DNA of 64,000 bases. It comes from CAZOKZ01 sp964580585 (GTDB lineage: Bacteria; Sumerlaeota; Sumerlaeia; SLMS01; JAHLLQ01). Within the stretch, counting starts at the first letter, position 1, and each line of letters begins with the position of its first letter. Where the stretch lies: contig CAZOKZ010000017.1 in the NCBI GenBank assembly GCA_964580585.1, positions 1 through 64,000 of the forward strand, given 5' to 3'. The position numbers were made by a program, and so were the translations under genes. Below are positions 43,401 to 51,531 of the stretch, piece after piece. The notes under the pieces are model-generated. The model did not search any database. It worked only from the letters and a program-made list of their open reading frames with translations, and had not been told where the DNA came from.

Positions 43401-46400
43401 GACGAAATCGATAACTGCCCGATTACACCGAATCCGTCTCAGAGCGATTTGGACGGCGACGGCATTGGCGATTCGTGCGATTTGGACCAGGACGATGATG
43501 GCATTCCGAACGATTCGGATAATTGCCCCGATGTGGCCAACCCCGATCAATTGGATACAGACGCTGACGGAATCGGCGACGCCTGCGAAAACCTGAGTGT
43601 CCGGTTGGAAGAACGTTCGCCGGCATCCGTTCCGGTCTCGCTTGCGCAACTTCCTCCCGCCGACTTGTTCGTGAGCAGTGCGGCAGCGGGCGATATCAAT
43701 GCCGACGGATACGAAGATTTGGTCATTGGCGTTTACGCCTTAGGCGAGACGCCTTCGGCTGGCCGGACGAATCGAATTTACTTAAACGATGGAGCGAATA
43801 ATCGCCCCGGCTATTTCTACGACGCAACGTTTGGCGCCAACGGGATTGTTGGTGACGCGGATGATCGTCTTCCGCTCAGCCAGTTCCTGACATCGCATGT
43901 TATCCTGTTCGACTTCGATTTGGACGGTGACTTGGATCTTTACGAAGCGGTCAGCAACGGTCCCAATCACTTGTATTTGAACATCGATGTGGATGATCCC
44001 CAGATCAACCCGGTTCCCGACGATGACCTGCTTGGGGATGGCTTCTTCCAGAATGTTTCCGGTGCCGCATTGCCCGGTATTCTGAATTCCAAGGGCTCTA
44101 CGCTCGAGCTTACCGCGCCAGACAACAGTACGCGTTGCCGCGTGGCCGATATCGATGCCGATGGCGATTTGGACATCATTGTTGCCAATTACGACACGGG
44201 TTTCGATTTGGCAAACACAAGCGGCGTGAGCTATCAAGTTGCCGACGGCAGCGGAAATCCGCATGGAGCGCAGACTCCCTTGCTGATCAGCGAACGTATT
44301 CTGATCAACCGCCGTGATGAATTGCTTATGCCGGACCCGGCCGACCCGGGAAGCGGTGCCTTGGTTCGTATTCCTCGCGGCACGCCGGACGCGTTTGTTG
44401 CGTTCCAATCGGTGCCGACTCAAATTCGCGACGTGATTATCACGCCGAACGCTCCTTCTCCTGGCGATCCTAACGTGGACGGTTTCTGGTTCCGCGATGA
44501 AACGCTTGGCCGCGATGGTATTTTCACGGGCGCTGCTCCTGGAGACCTCGATGGTGATCGCTTGCCACCAGTTTTACCCGACTTTATTCCAACAGATGGT
44601 CCTCCAGGCGATGATGAAGCGAACGATTCGGATACGGTCGAGGTCGCTGTTGGTAAATTCTTCCTTTACAGTATGGGCCCGGACTTTATTGCAGCGAGCC
44701 GTCCCTTTCCCGATCATGATCTGGGTTCGCGTTTAGATGGATACAACCCGCTTTACGTCAATGGCGACTATGATGGCGATGGCTTGCCGGACGGTATCTT
44801 CTACGAGATCAACTTTGCCGACGAATTCTGGGGACCGTTCCTCCAAGGTATTCCTGATGCGGCAGACGGATTCTTCCAGTTCGACGGTCCACCGGCAACA
44901 ACCGACGACTTGCCAAACGAGTTGCTGTATTCGACGGGCGTTGTTGCTGCGGATCTTTTCAATGTCGGTTCCTCGGATTTCATCCAGGTAACGGATAACG
45001 GCGGCACTCAAATACTGACAAACCACCGCGTTGCAGCAGGGCTCGATAACTCTTTTGGACTGTTCCGTGTGTTGCTCGAAGGCGGCGGTAATGTGGTGGG
45101 CGGCGCTACGTCGGGTTTCCGCTCTCTAAGCTTGCTTTCTGCCTATCTCGATGGCGGAACCATTACACCCATCTTCACAGCAGAAAACCCCTTGCCCGAA
45201 ACCTGGGCAGATAATGTGAACTTGTTCCCGGCCGTAGGTCGTACACGCGCCGTTGCCGTGGCGGATATCGACCGTAACGGTGGTAAAGACGTGATGACGG
45301 CCAGCGATGCTCCAACAGGGACAATCGCTTCAGCCATTTCGACAACTGGTGGCCAGACAGACTTGTTGCTCAACGTCGATGCCGCTGGAACACAACTAAC
45401 ATCATGGTTGGCAGCCGGATCCAGTACCCTGAGACCGAACCCGAATGTCTTTGGTTCCTATATTCTGCCGTTCGATGCGGATGGGGACAGTGACATCGAT
45501 ATCTTTGTTGGAACAGCGGGCGGCCAGTCCTTGCTTTATATCAACATGTTGTATCGTCCTACCCAGGCGCCTGATCTTCGTCGCGTGACGGATCAACCGA
45601 TTTTCCACGACGTTACACGCGATATGATCGATGACGCACATCGCACAGGTATTCTGGACTTTGGAGAGCAGCTTCTGGCGTACTCCAGTTTGACGAATGG
45701 TATTTCGCAAGGCGACGTGGACCGCGACGGGGACATCGATATCGCCGTGATCAACGGGGCGACCCGCACCGACCAAGGCGATACCAGCGTTGTCTTTACC
45801 AACCGTGGAAACCGCAACTACACGCCGGGCACGGCTGTGTTTACACCTTCTTCGGTTTCCTTCCCGCCAGGACGTGTGATCACCTCTGCCTTCCCAGTAA
45901 ATGGGTTGGAAAGTGTGCCTCGCCCGGGTTCAAGCGCCAAGTTCTTCGATTATGATAACGATGGCGACTTGGATTTGATCGTCGCGTATTATACAGACTC
46001 GAATATTCTGTATGAAAACCGCGATGCGTTGGCGTCCGATATCTTCGTCAACGAGTCCGATTTGAATAACTTCACGCCTGACATCTACAATTCGTTGTAC
46101 GAGTGGGATGTTCGCGATCTGAGAGATTCTTCCTGGCCAGCAGCGCAATTGGAAGTTGAACGCCTCGGCGATGGTATTTACGAAGAAACCTACGACCGCT
46201 TGCCGAGCTTGGTATTGGATCAATACCAGTACACGGTGCAAATTGCCGTGGGCGATGTGGACAACGACGGTGATTTGGATTTGTATTATGCCAACGCGCT
46301 TCGCGATAACGGTATTCCGAATGCGTTGCTGATCAACGAACCGACTTTGACGAATCCAAACGATCCGAATTATTATCGTTCTCGGACATTCAACGAAGAT

Positions 46401-47870
46401 TCCGATCGTTTGCCACAAATTCCGATTTCGGGTCTTCCCGGCAATCCACTTGGTGTGCAAATCGACGATACGGCAGACGCGGTGTTCTTCGACGCGGATA
46501 ACGACGGCGACTTGGATATATTGGTGGCTAACCGTCGCGAGCAAACCGGCGTCACGCCGCCAGCGGATTTCAAGCGACTCGCCCAACTCCTGATTAACCA
46601 GGGCGGGTTGCAAGGTGGCACGGTCGGTACGTTTGAATCTTCGACGACGTTCCCGCCGACCGATCCAAGCACGGGTCAAGCGCTCGTGATGGTTCCGGAA
46701 AAAATCGCCGTGGCTGACTTTGGCCGTCGTGCAGACATTTCCGAGGACATGAACGGCGATGGAGTCGTGACGGAAACGGAAATCCTTGGCTTCAATAACA
46801 TGATGAAGGCATTGAACGACGAAATCCTAGCTGGGACGGTTACGGTTCGCGATCGCGCGCCGGGAACCTATACAATCCCAGTGACGGACTTCGATCGTGC
46901 CGATGTCCAGACAGCCACCGTTCTGACGCGTCGTGCGCCTCGTTACATCGACATGAACAACGACAGTGTGTTCGATCTGTCATTGGATGTCATTTTTGTC
47001 ACGAGCGAAGGTCGCGACGTTTATCTGAGCAATGCCGGAGTCAATGGTCTTCTGGAGCCAGTATTCTCTGTGGAATCCACAAATGCATTTCCCGATGGAA
47101 CGATCGAGCGTTACTTCGATATCGCTGTTGGTGACGTGGATCTCGATGGCTGGCTCGATTTTGTAACAGCGGCCTCGACGGGTGAAAATACGGAAGCTTC
47201 GGCTCGTTTGTTCTTGAATCTCGGAACGCAGGGTGTACCTGAGTTCGACGAAACAACAAATGAAATTCCATTTACGCGTTCAACAGCAGTTGGCTTGATT
47301 GGCGAAAGTGGCTTACCGAATACGGCAGACGTTCACGGTAACGCCCGTGCTGTGGCGCTGCTGGATGCCGACAACGATGGCGACTTGGACCTGATGGTCG
47401 GCGAAGCGGGCAAGACGGTGGGTATCAATACCTTCGGCGCGCTCAACGCGTTCTATGAAAACCGCGTGATTGGTGCTGGATTTACCTCGCCGGTGAACCA
47501 AAGCCTTCTGCGTGTTCCGGCGGGAGATTCCGTGGTTGCTCCTGGCCCGTTGGCTGTTTCGCTGGCCAGCCCAAATAACGGTACACGCGGTATTACGGAA
47601 ACCGTTCGCTTGTACGGTCAGAACTTCAAGGCTGGCGCGTCGGTTTCGTTTGGTGAAGGCGTTCAGGTAGTTCATCAGCCGGTTGTTCGCAACGAGGCGG
47701 TGATGGATGTGACGATTTTGATCGAAGGCGAAGCGTCGATAGGCCCGCGCAAGGTACGTGTTTTCAATCCCGATGGCGAAGCAGCCGCTTCGAAAAATGG
47801 TGCGTATAATGTGTTGGCACCGCCCATCCCGGGATCGGGTCTGGAAGACGAATGGTCGCTTTATAACTGA
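40410..47870 (+). CDS. Giant secreted protein: degenerate matrixin-like domain, thrombospondin type-3 repeats, FG-GAP repeats, IPT/TIG end
   Basis: 2486 residues with a signal peptide (ending VNAGA). Residues about 45-335 follow the layout of bacterial matrixin-like domains: VPLHWGEEDLSNPLPIYLY, ERWSSISNSEFEF, GEIVDADIIMST, and near the end LSLDDQLTMAKAYPG. The zinc site region reads FFGRALGEMAGLGPSH (278-293), where active enzymes have HExGHxLGLxH; the histidine ligands are gone. Residues about 880-1065 hold five thrombospondin type-3 calcium repeats (DxDGDGxPDxxDNCP). From about 1090 to 2360 there are about eleven FG-GAP/VCBS-type DxDxDGDLDLxV repeats, and then an IPT/TIG-like sandwich to the end. 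Many Asp residues suggest a calcium-stabilised surface or matrix protein. It ends 15 bp before the subtilase-like gene. Confidence 0.85.
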   Translation: MRYLKRLAAYTTISAFTAIAPLCVNAGAVVHVETFEYNDPTDSSDDSVLTVPLHWGEEDLSNPLPIYLYRPFGSPGGGLSVMPSQALNNTFEFGTDFDNQILLALQRAMERWSSISNSEFEFSSFPLYSDLAPVFDPLNLPFGPQDARLDHYNLITFDDPALSGGLADGVFFVPAIFYFTEDYDPDTNLLALEDNLTVSSTTVDDVVFTTVIDREGELQMLIPHRPYAAGEIVDADIIMSTGTSDGWWLLPEDIGDLSTMDPPMTEQDALGLADIESFFGRALGEMAGLGPSHLYNSTMSNFYITENTGIPGETLDFLTNPYEHRVLSLDDQLTMAKAYPGSSYDSAPGFGGNLIDGRSTDFLFDGDGTFDWGTGVPQQIVYFGYPIEPGDSLNLDTVSLLNPRDGFVGQEERVVGPIQLVAHTVTGQLQATATGINSPAFRGFTNGEYELRGLPPRDDWYIFTAPAEFSWDTESANQLNSDLANYPPEFLGGVETPGLRYGRFNLGQGAIDTDDQDPTTIRNGFATVRLEATGIDSDGDGTIEESEIEPDGSFTAGITSGPQYLAEPSDNWTFIRLIKQVDDGFGGYQDDATSVLDLDNRGRGFGGNGGVLSVDDNSDELTISFSVEDRLGNPIGFIVETIRLVTYPNFSGPQKRGFEVSWEFENVSGDPYKFGVAQLYDSSWYIPDSTSGGLASTIMYVNGERIDVSTGYGGVGEDPVPTSVDWFDNNISPFFQFSVFGDPNTSPLTIPDRLIVVDSTRVRQQGSNMWYLEPGQSFHAIPGQKLYDDTGVLMRWNPKMVLPGSTGEVLSGGSFIVDPGIGDPKILAIRDSENGIPRSSDLETYADDDSLGLAIELADGEFLSPVDIITNVGTRILNTGLDADGDGVPDDTDNCPYSPNAGQEDLNNNNIGDVCEDDQDSDSVPDFNDNCPFIPNIDQSDVDLDGDGDVCDYDIDADGIPNGSDNCPFTPNPDQLDTDGDGIGDVCETDFDGDGVPDEIDNCPITPNPSQSDLDGDGIGDSCDLDQDDDGIPNDSDNCPDVANPDQLDTDADGIGDACENLSVRLEERSPASVPVSLAQLPPADLFVSSAAAGDINADGYEDLVIGVYALGETPSAGRTNRIYLNDGANNRPGYFYDATFGANGIVGDADDRLPLSQFLTSHVILFDFDLDGDLDLYEAVSNGPNHLYLNIDVDDPQINPVPDDDLLGDGFFQNVSGAALPGILNSKGSTLELTAPDNSTRCRVADIDADGDLDIIVANYDTGFDLANTSGVSYQVADGSGNPHGAQTPLLISERILINRRDELLMPDPADPGSGALVRIPRGTPDAFVAFQSVPTQIRDVIITPNAPSPGDPNVDGFWFRDETLGRDGIFTGAAPGDLDGDRLPPVLPDFIPTDGPPGDDEANDSDTVEVAVGKFFLYSMGPDFIAASRPFPDHDLGSRLDGYNPLYVNGDYDGDGLPDGIFYEINFADEFWGPFLQGIPDAADGFFQFDGPPATTDDLPNELLYSTGVVAADLFNVGSSDFIQVTDNGGTQILTNHRVAAGLDNSFGLFRVLLEGGGNVVGGATSGFRSLSLLSAYLDGGTITPIFTAENPLPETWADNVNLFPAVGRTRAVAVADIDRNGGKDVMTASDAPTGTIASAISTTGGQTDLLLNVDAAGTQLTSWLAAGSSTLRPNPNVFGSYILPFDADGDSDIDIFVGTAGGQSLLYINMLYRPTQAPDLRRVTDQPIFHDVTRDMIDDAHRTGILDFGEQLLAYSSLTNGISQGDVDRDGDIDIAVINGATRTDQGDTSVVFTNRGNRNYTPGTAVFTPSSVSFPPGRVITSAFPVNGLESVPRPGSSAKFFDYDNDGDLDLIVAYYTDSNILYENRDALASDIFVNESDLNNFTPDIYNSLYEWDVRDLRDSSWPAAQLEVERLGDGIYEETYDRLPSLVLDQYQYTVQIAVGDVDNDGDLDLYYANALRDNGIPNALLINEPTLTNPNDPNYYRSRTFNEDSDRLPQIPISGLPGNPLGVQIDDTADAVFFDADNDGDLDILVANRREQTGVTPPADFKRLAQLLINQGGLQGGTVGTFESSTTFPPTDPSTGQALVMVPEKIAVADFGRRADISEDMNGDGVVTETEILGFNNMMKALNDEILAGTVTVRDRAPGTYTIPVTDFDRADVQTATVLTRRAPRYIDMNNDSVFDLSLDVIFVTSEGRDVYLSNAGVNGLLEPVFSVESTNAFPDGTIERYFDIAVGDVDLDGWLDFVTAASTGENTEASARLFLNLGTQGVPEFDETTNEIPFTRSTAVGLIGESGLPNTADVHGNARAVALLDADNDGDLDLMVGEAGKTVGINTFGALNAFYENRVIGAGFTSPVNQSLLRVPAGDSVVAPGPLAVSLASPNNGTRGITETVRLYGQNFKAGASVSFGEGVQVVHQPVVRNEAVMDVTILIEGEASIGPRKVRVFNPDGEAAASKNGAYNVLAPPIPGSGLEDEWSLYN

Positions 47871-47885
47871 TCTGAAAGTGGAAGG

Positions 47886-50630
47886 ATGAACATGCGCTTC
47901 AGAAAACTTCCGTGGTTGGTACCGCTTTCGGTTTCTTTTACGCTGGCATCGGGTTTGTTGGTGGCAAACCCCAGCGTGCCTTATGGAGAAGCGTTGGTTG
48001 ATCGCTCTTCGTTCGATAAGGCACCGGAAAATCTGATTCCCAAGCATCCTGGAATTTCAGATGATCTCTATGCCCTTGTTGAAGGATTCCGGAAAACCAA
48101 AAGTGCCAAAGCACGTCAGGAACTTAAGCAGGTCCTTGCAAAAGGACGCGCGAAACCAATCCTGATCACCAAGTCCGATGAGTCCGGTGACTGGTTTCAA
48201 GTGTACATCTACACGACGGACAAGTCCGAGCGAACGATCAAATACCTGGAAGGCGCGGGGGTCGAGATTGAGCTTCTTTCTCCTTCTCGTAACCTGGTTC
48301 AGGGCTTTGTTTCAGTCGATCGCATCGAAGAACTTGCCGAGTTGGATTGTGTGCGGGAAGTTCGCCGACCCAGCTATGCGCTTGCCACGGCGGGAGCTGT
48401 TCTCACTCAGGGGGACGCGCTTCAGGCTACCAATTTGCTCCGTTTTATGCACGGAGTCGATGGCAGCGGTGTAAACGTTGCCATCGCTTCCACGGGTTTG
48501 TTCGATGGAGGGGCTTTCCCAGTCACCAAATGCAACAATAGTTTACACGCGTCGTCGAATGGTGCGTTACCGCCAAGCCAGCAGACCGAATTGCCGATGA
48601 AGCGTCCCGGATTTACGGCAAACACCTCCTGTGATGCTCTCCCTAACTTTGGGTTTTATGGTGGCGTTCCAATTTATCCGCCGACATTGACTTCTCATGT
48701 CATGGATACGGATGGCGTGGATTCCACAGTGGCGCTTTACCCGGAAGGTTCCGCTATCATGGAAGTTGTACATGATGTGGCGCCGGGAGCCTGGATTTAC
48801 TACCTGGATGGCCGGACGTCGGTGAGTCTTGAAAACAGCCGCGCGTTTATTTTCTCGGACAATGGCCAAACAAATACTCGCAATATCGACGTCGTCATCG
48901 AGAACGTTGTTTTTACCGATGACGGTCGTTTCGACGGTTCCAGCGCGATCTCGCGCGGTGCCACAGAGTTTTCGCGCAAATTCAACGTGCCGTTTTTGGT
49001 TTCCGTCGGAGGAGTAACACCCCCAGAGACGGACGGAAAAACCTTTGCCGGCCGTTTTCCATTGATGGTCACGAACTTCTTCAATGGCGACCCGCGCGAT
49101 AACCGTCAAAAAGTTCACTCGTGGGGCGATTCCGTTTCGATCAATCGCGACGAGGGACTCAATGTCGAGTTAAGCAATGGTGGAGCCCTTGATGTGACGT
49201 TGGTTTGGGACGATTTTTGGGATGACGATGCTCCGCGCGCACGTACAGACCTGGATTTGTACCTGGTCCCGCGTAATTCACTCGATATCAGCCAGGCATT
49301 TGCCTCTTCAGCTCGTGTGCAGAATGGATCGCAAAGCAATCCCATAGAGAAATTGACTTACTTCAACGATCCTGGCGTTCCACTGGCGTTGGTGATTGTG
49401 AAGAAAGATAATGGGAAGAACGACCGCACGCTGTTCACGCTGATTGTCGAACAAGGTGCCGTGACCGAAAGCAAATACCTGACACATGGCACCCCGCTCA
49501 ATAACGCCGACGCCTTGCCGCCGGTTATTTCGGTAGGCGATATCAATTTGTCCAATTCCTTTACGGCATTGAGCGAAGATATTGTTCCTGGCGTAAACCC
49601 GGGTTCGATCAATCCGTCCAAATTCGTCAAATGGTACACCAGCCAGGATGCTCCGACGGTGGTGGGATATTCCTCGATCAACACCTACACAACATCGGTG
49701 CTTGTTGGTGAGAGTGGTCGCTCCTTCACTGGGCCATCGGCTGCCGTGGCGCATTTGGGTGGCTTTGTTACCATGCTGCGTCACCGTTTCCCGGAAATGC
49801 CCGCGATGCGTATTCGTCAAGTCCTGACGGACACTTCCGGCAGAGACGACGAAGGGAATCCGATCCTGCCGTTGGCGGTGGATCTGACGCCGAATGAAAC
49901 CGAAACCTTTGAAAATGCTCCTCAATATCGCAAGCCGAACCCGTATTCGATTTTCACGGCGCTTACCAACGGCTATATCGATCCTTACACGGTCGAGGCC
50001 GAGTCGGTGATTGATTTGCCGATTTCCTCCGATCAATTGCTGCTTGCTGGATTGGGCGAAGTTCCCGGTGGCGAAGGTACACAGCCGCCCGCAAAGCTGA
50101 ATGGCTGGAATCAGGGCGGTGGCGATCCGTCGATGAGTTACGACGCTCCCTTGTTCGATGTGTCGAATCTGGGATTGGAGCTTACGCCAACCTCGGATTG
50201 GAGTTACGGTTACTGGGAAAGCCCTGTGCTGACGATCCAGGGGCCGAACGATGCGGAACCGCGTAGCGCTCTGAGCACAGATAAGCTGTATGTACTGGAA
50301 GCTCGTGTTGGATCGACCGAAACCGATCCGACGAAGGTGCCTGACTTCCAATTGCGTGTTTCAAATGCTACCAACGACGAATCGTACATGCTCAAGGTAA
50401 CGAACGAAACCGAAGGCGTGGCCAACGCGCCGACAACGATTGGTGGTAATACTTATCAATTGTTCTTCACACCGTCGAACGAACAAGTTGCCGCAGGCGG
50501 ATTCAAGTTCTTCTTTGAATTGATGAACACCAATCCACTCGATAATGCCGACGCGACGTTGATTTTGCGCGATGTGAAGTTGCGCGAATTGACGATGCCG
50601 GAAGAAGAGACCGCCGAAAGCCAGGATTAA
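47886..50630 (+). CDS. Secreted subtilase-fold (S8-like) protein with non-canonical active site
   Basis: 914 residues with a signal peptide (about residues 1-28). An I9-like propeptide region ends near RIEELAELDCVREVRRPSY. The S8-like core follows: GSGVNVAIASTGLFDGG (about 193-209), YPEGSAIMEVVHDVAPGAWI (285-304), a VSVGG strand (372-376) and FTGPSAAVAHLGG (614-626). Compared with subtilisin, the catalytic Asp is S202, the His is E287, the oxyanion Asn is G376, and only Ser is kept (S618). The EG.A...VHDVAPGA string also occurs in a subset of bacterial S8-like proteins. A central beta-rich insert (about 380-530) and a C-terminal beta-sandwich domain (about 690-900) complete it. It is probably not a classical protease. 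A strong terminator follows. Confidence 0.82.
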   Translation: MNMRFRKLPWLVPLSVSFTLASGLLVANPSVPYGEALVDRSSFDKAPENLIPKHPGISDDLYALVEGFRKTKSAKARQELKQVLAKGRAKPILITKSDESGDWFQVYIYTTDKSERTIKYLEGAGVEIELLSPSRNLVQGFVSVDRIEELAELDCVREVRRPSYALATAGAVLTQGDALQATNLLRFMHGVDGSGVNVAIASTGLFDGGAFPVTKCNNSLHASSNGALPPSQQTELPMKRPGFTANTSCDALPNFGFYGGVPIYPPTLTSHVMDTDGVDSTVALYPEGSAIMEVVHDVAPGAWIYYLDGRTSVSLENSRAFIFSDNGQTNTRNIDVVIENVVFTDDGRFDGSSAISRGATEFSRKFNVPFLVSVGGVTPPETDGKTFAGRFPLMVTNFFNGDPRDNRQKVHSWGDSVSINRDEGLNVELSNGGALDVTLVWDDFWDDDAPRARTDLDLYLVPRNSLDISQAFASSARVQNGSQSNPIEKLTYFNDPGVPLALVIVKKDNGKNDRTLFTLIVEQGAVTESKYLTHGTPLNNADALPPVISVGDINLSNSFTALSEDIVPGVNPGSINPSKFVKWYTSQDAPTVVGYSSINTYTTSVLVGESGRSFTGPSAAVAHLGGFVTMLRHRFPEMPAMRIRQVLTDTSGRDDEGNPILPLAVDLTPNETETFENAPQYRKPNPYSIFTALTNGYIDPYTVEAESVIDLPISSDQLLLAGLGEVPGGEGTQPPAKLNGWNQGGGDPSMSYDAPLFDVSNLGLELTPTSDWSYGYWESPVLTIQGPNDAEPRSALSTDKLYVLEARVGSTETDPTKVPDFQLRVSNATNDESYMLKVTNETEGVANAPTTIGGNTYQLFFTPSNEQVAAGGFKFFFELMNTNPLDNADATLILRDVKLRELTMPEEETAESQD

Positions 50631-50659
50631 TCGGCGTTGGCGAAAAACTCACGATTCCC

Positions 50660-50695
50660 GATTGGCCCGTCATCGAGACGGGCCAATCTTGTTTC
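50660..50695 (+). terminator. Intrinsic terminator ending the secreted-protein cluster
   Basis: A perfect 12-bp stem, GATTGGCCCGTC (50660-50671) with GACGGGCCAATC (50677-50688), has a 5-nt loop and is followed by TTGTTT. Confidence 0.87.
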
Positions 50696-50724
50696 CATAG
50701 ATTGGGTAATGAAACGAGAAATCG

Positions 50725-51531
50725 ATGTTGAAGCGGCTGAAAATTCAAGAGGTCGATTTTGTTGAGCATCCCATGTTGGCGCAGGCGATGGAAACCGCCG
50801 GGCTGAAGGGCCGATTGTTTGCCGCTGGAAATTTGTCGCTCTTGCAACGATTACCGGTGGCAATTGCCGGAAGCCGAGAAGCAGACGGTTGGTCGCTGAC
50901 GAGTATCGAGGCCTTGGCGGGTGAGTTGGCGCATCGAGATGCCTGTATCGTCAGCGGAGGAGCGCGAGGCACCGATTGCGCGGCTCATCGCGGCGCGCTT
51001 CAGGCAGGCGGTTCGACGATTGTCGTGGTGCCGTGCGCGTTGGAGGATTTACACCTTGGTACGTGGCGCAAGGAATTGACGAAATTGTGGGATTTGCAAC
51101 GTACGTTGTTTTTGTCACCGTTTGCATTGGGTCACCGGGTTCAACGTTCAAGTCCCATTTTGCGTAACCGACTGATTGCAGCGCTTGCCTGGGCGACGGT
51201 CGCGGGTCAAACCGGTTTGACGGGTGGAACGAATCATTTCATTGCTTGCGCGCGGCAATTGCGTTTGCCGTTGTTTGTGTTAGCGACGCGGACAAACGAG
51301 GAACGATTACTCCAGGCGCAGGAAACGCTGATTCAGCGAGGAGCCCGGCTCTTTTCCGCCGAAGCAGCGCTCGATGCCGGTCTGGCTGAGGAAATTGTGC
51401 ATCGCGCGATTACATGGAAATCGCAACGAGATCGCGAAGACGGCGCACAGACGACACTGTGCGAATCTCCAGAGGAATATCTAGCCGGGAAAGACGATGG
51501 ATTCGATGCCGAACGATCTGACTGGCCCTGA
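50725..51531 (+). CDS. dprA: DprA/Smf-like DNA processing protein, short form
   Basis: 268 residues, so only the Rossmann core is present; the usual N-terminal helix-hairpin and C-terminal winged-helix domains are absent or reduced. The core motifs are AIAGSREADGWS (47-58), SGGARGTDCAAHRGAL (77-92) and SSPILRNRLIAALAWATVAGQTGLTGGT. DprA loads RecA on incoming single-stranded DNA in natural transformation; the short form suggests uptake or a related recombination role, though that is inferred from family. It overlaps priA by 35 bp on the same strand, so the two are likely co-expressed. Confidence 0.82.
   Translation: MLKRLKIQEVDFVEHPMLAQAMETAGLKGRLFAAGNLSLLQRLPVAIAGSREADGWSLTSIEALAGELAHRDACIVSGGARGTDCAAHRGALQAGGSTIVVVPCALEDLHLGTWRKELTKLWDLQRTLFLSPFALGHRVQRSSPILRNRLIAALAWATVAGQTGLTGGTNHFIACARQLRLPLFVLATRTNEERLLQAQETLIQRGARLFSAEAALDAGLAEEIVHRAITWKSQRDREDGAQTTLCESPEEYLAGKDDGFDAERSDWP

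Noticed and set aside
42051..43620. DNA repeats in the thrombospondin-type region that could be mistaken for a CRISPR or tandem-repeat array
   Set aside because: The periodicity comes from the protein repeat DxDGDGxPDxxDNCP; the DNA units are not identical and stay in one frame.
40410..47870. Large antisense open frames in the giant secreted gene
   Set aside because: They mirror the Asp/Gly-rich coding strand (giving Ile/Val/Arg-rich strings) and lack independent evidence.
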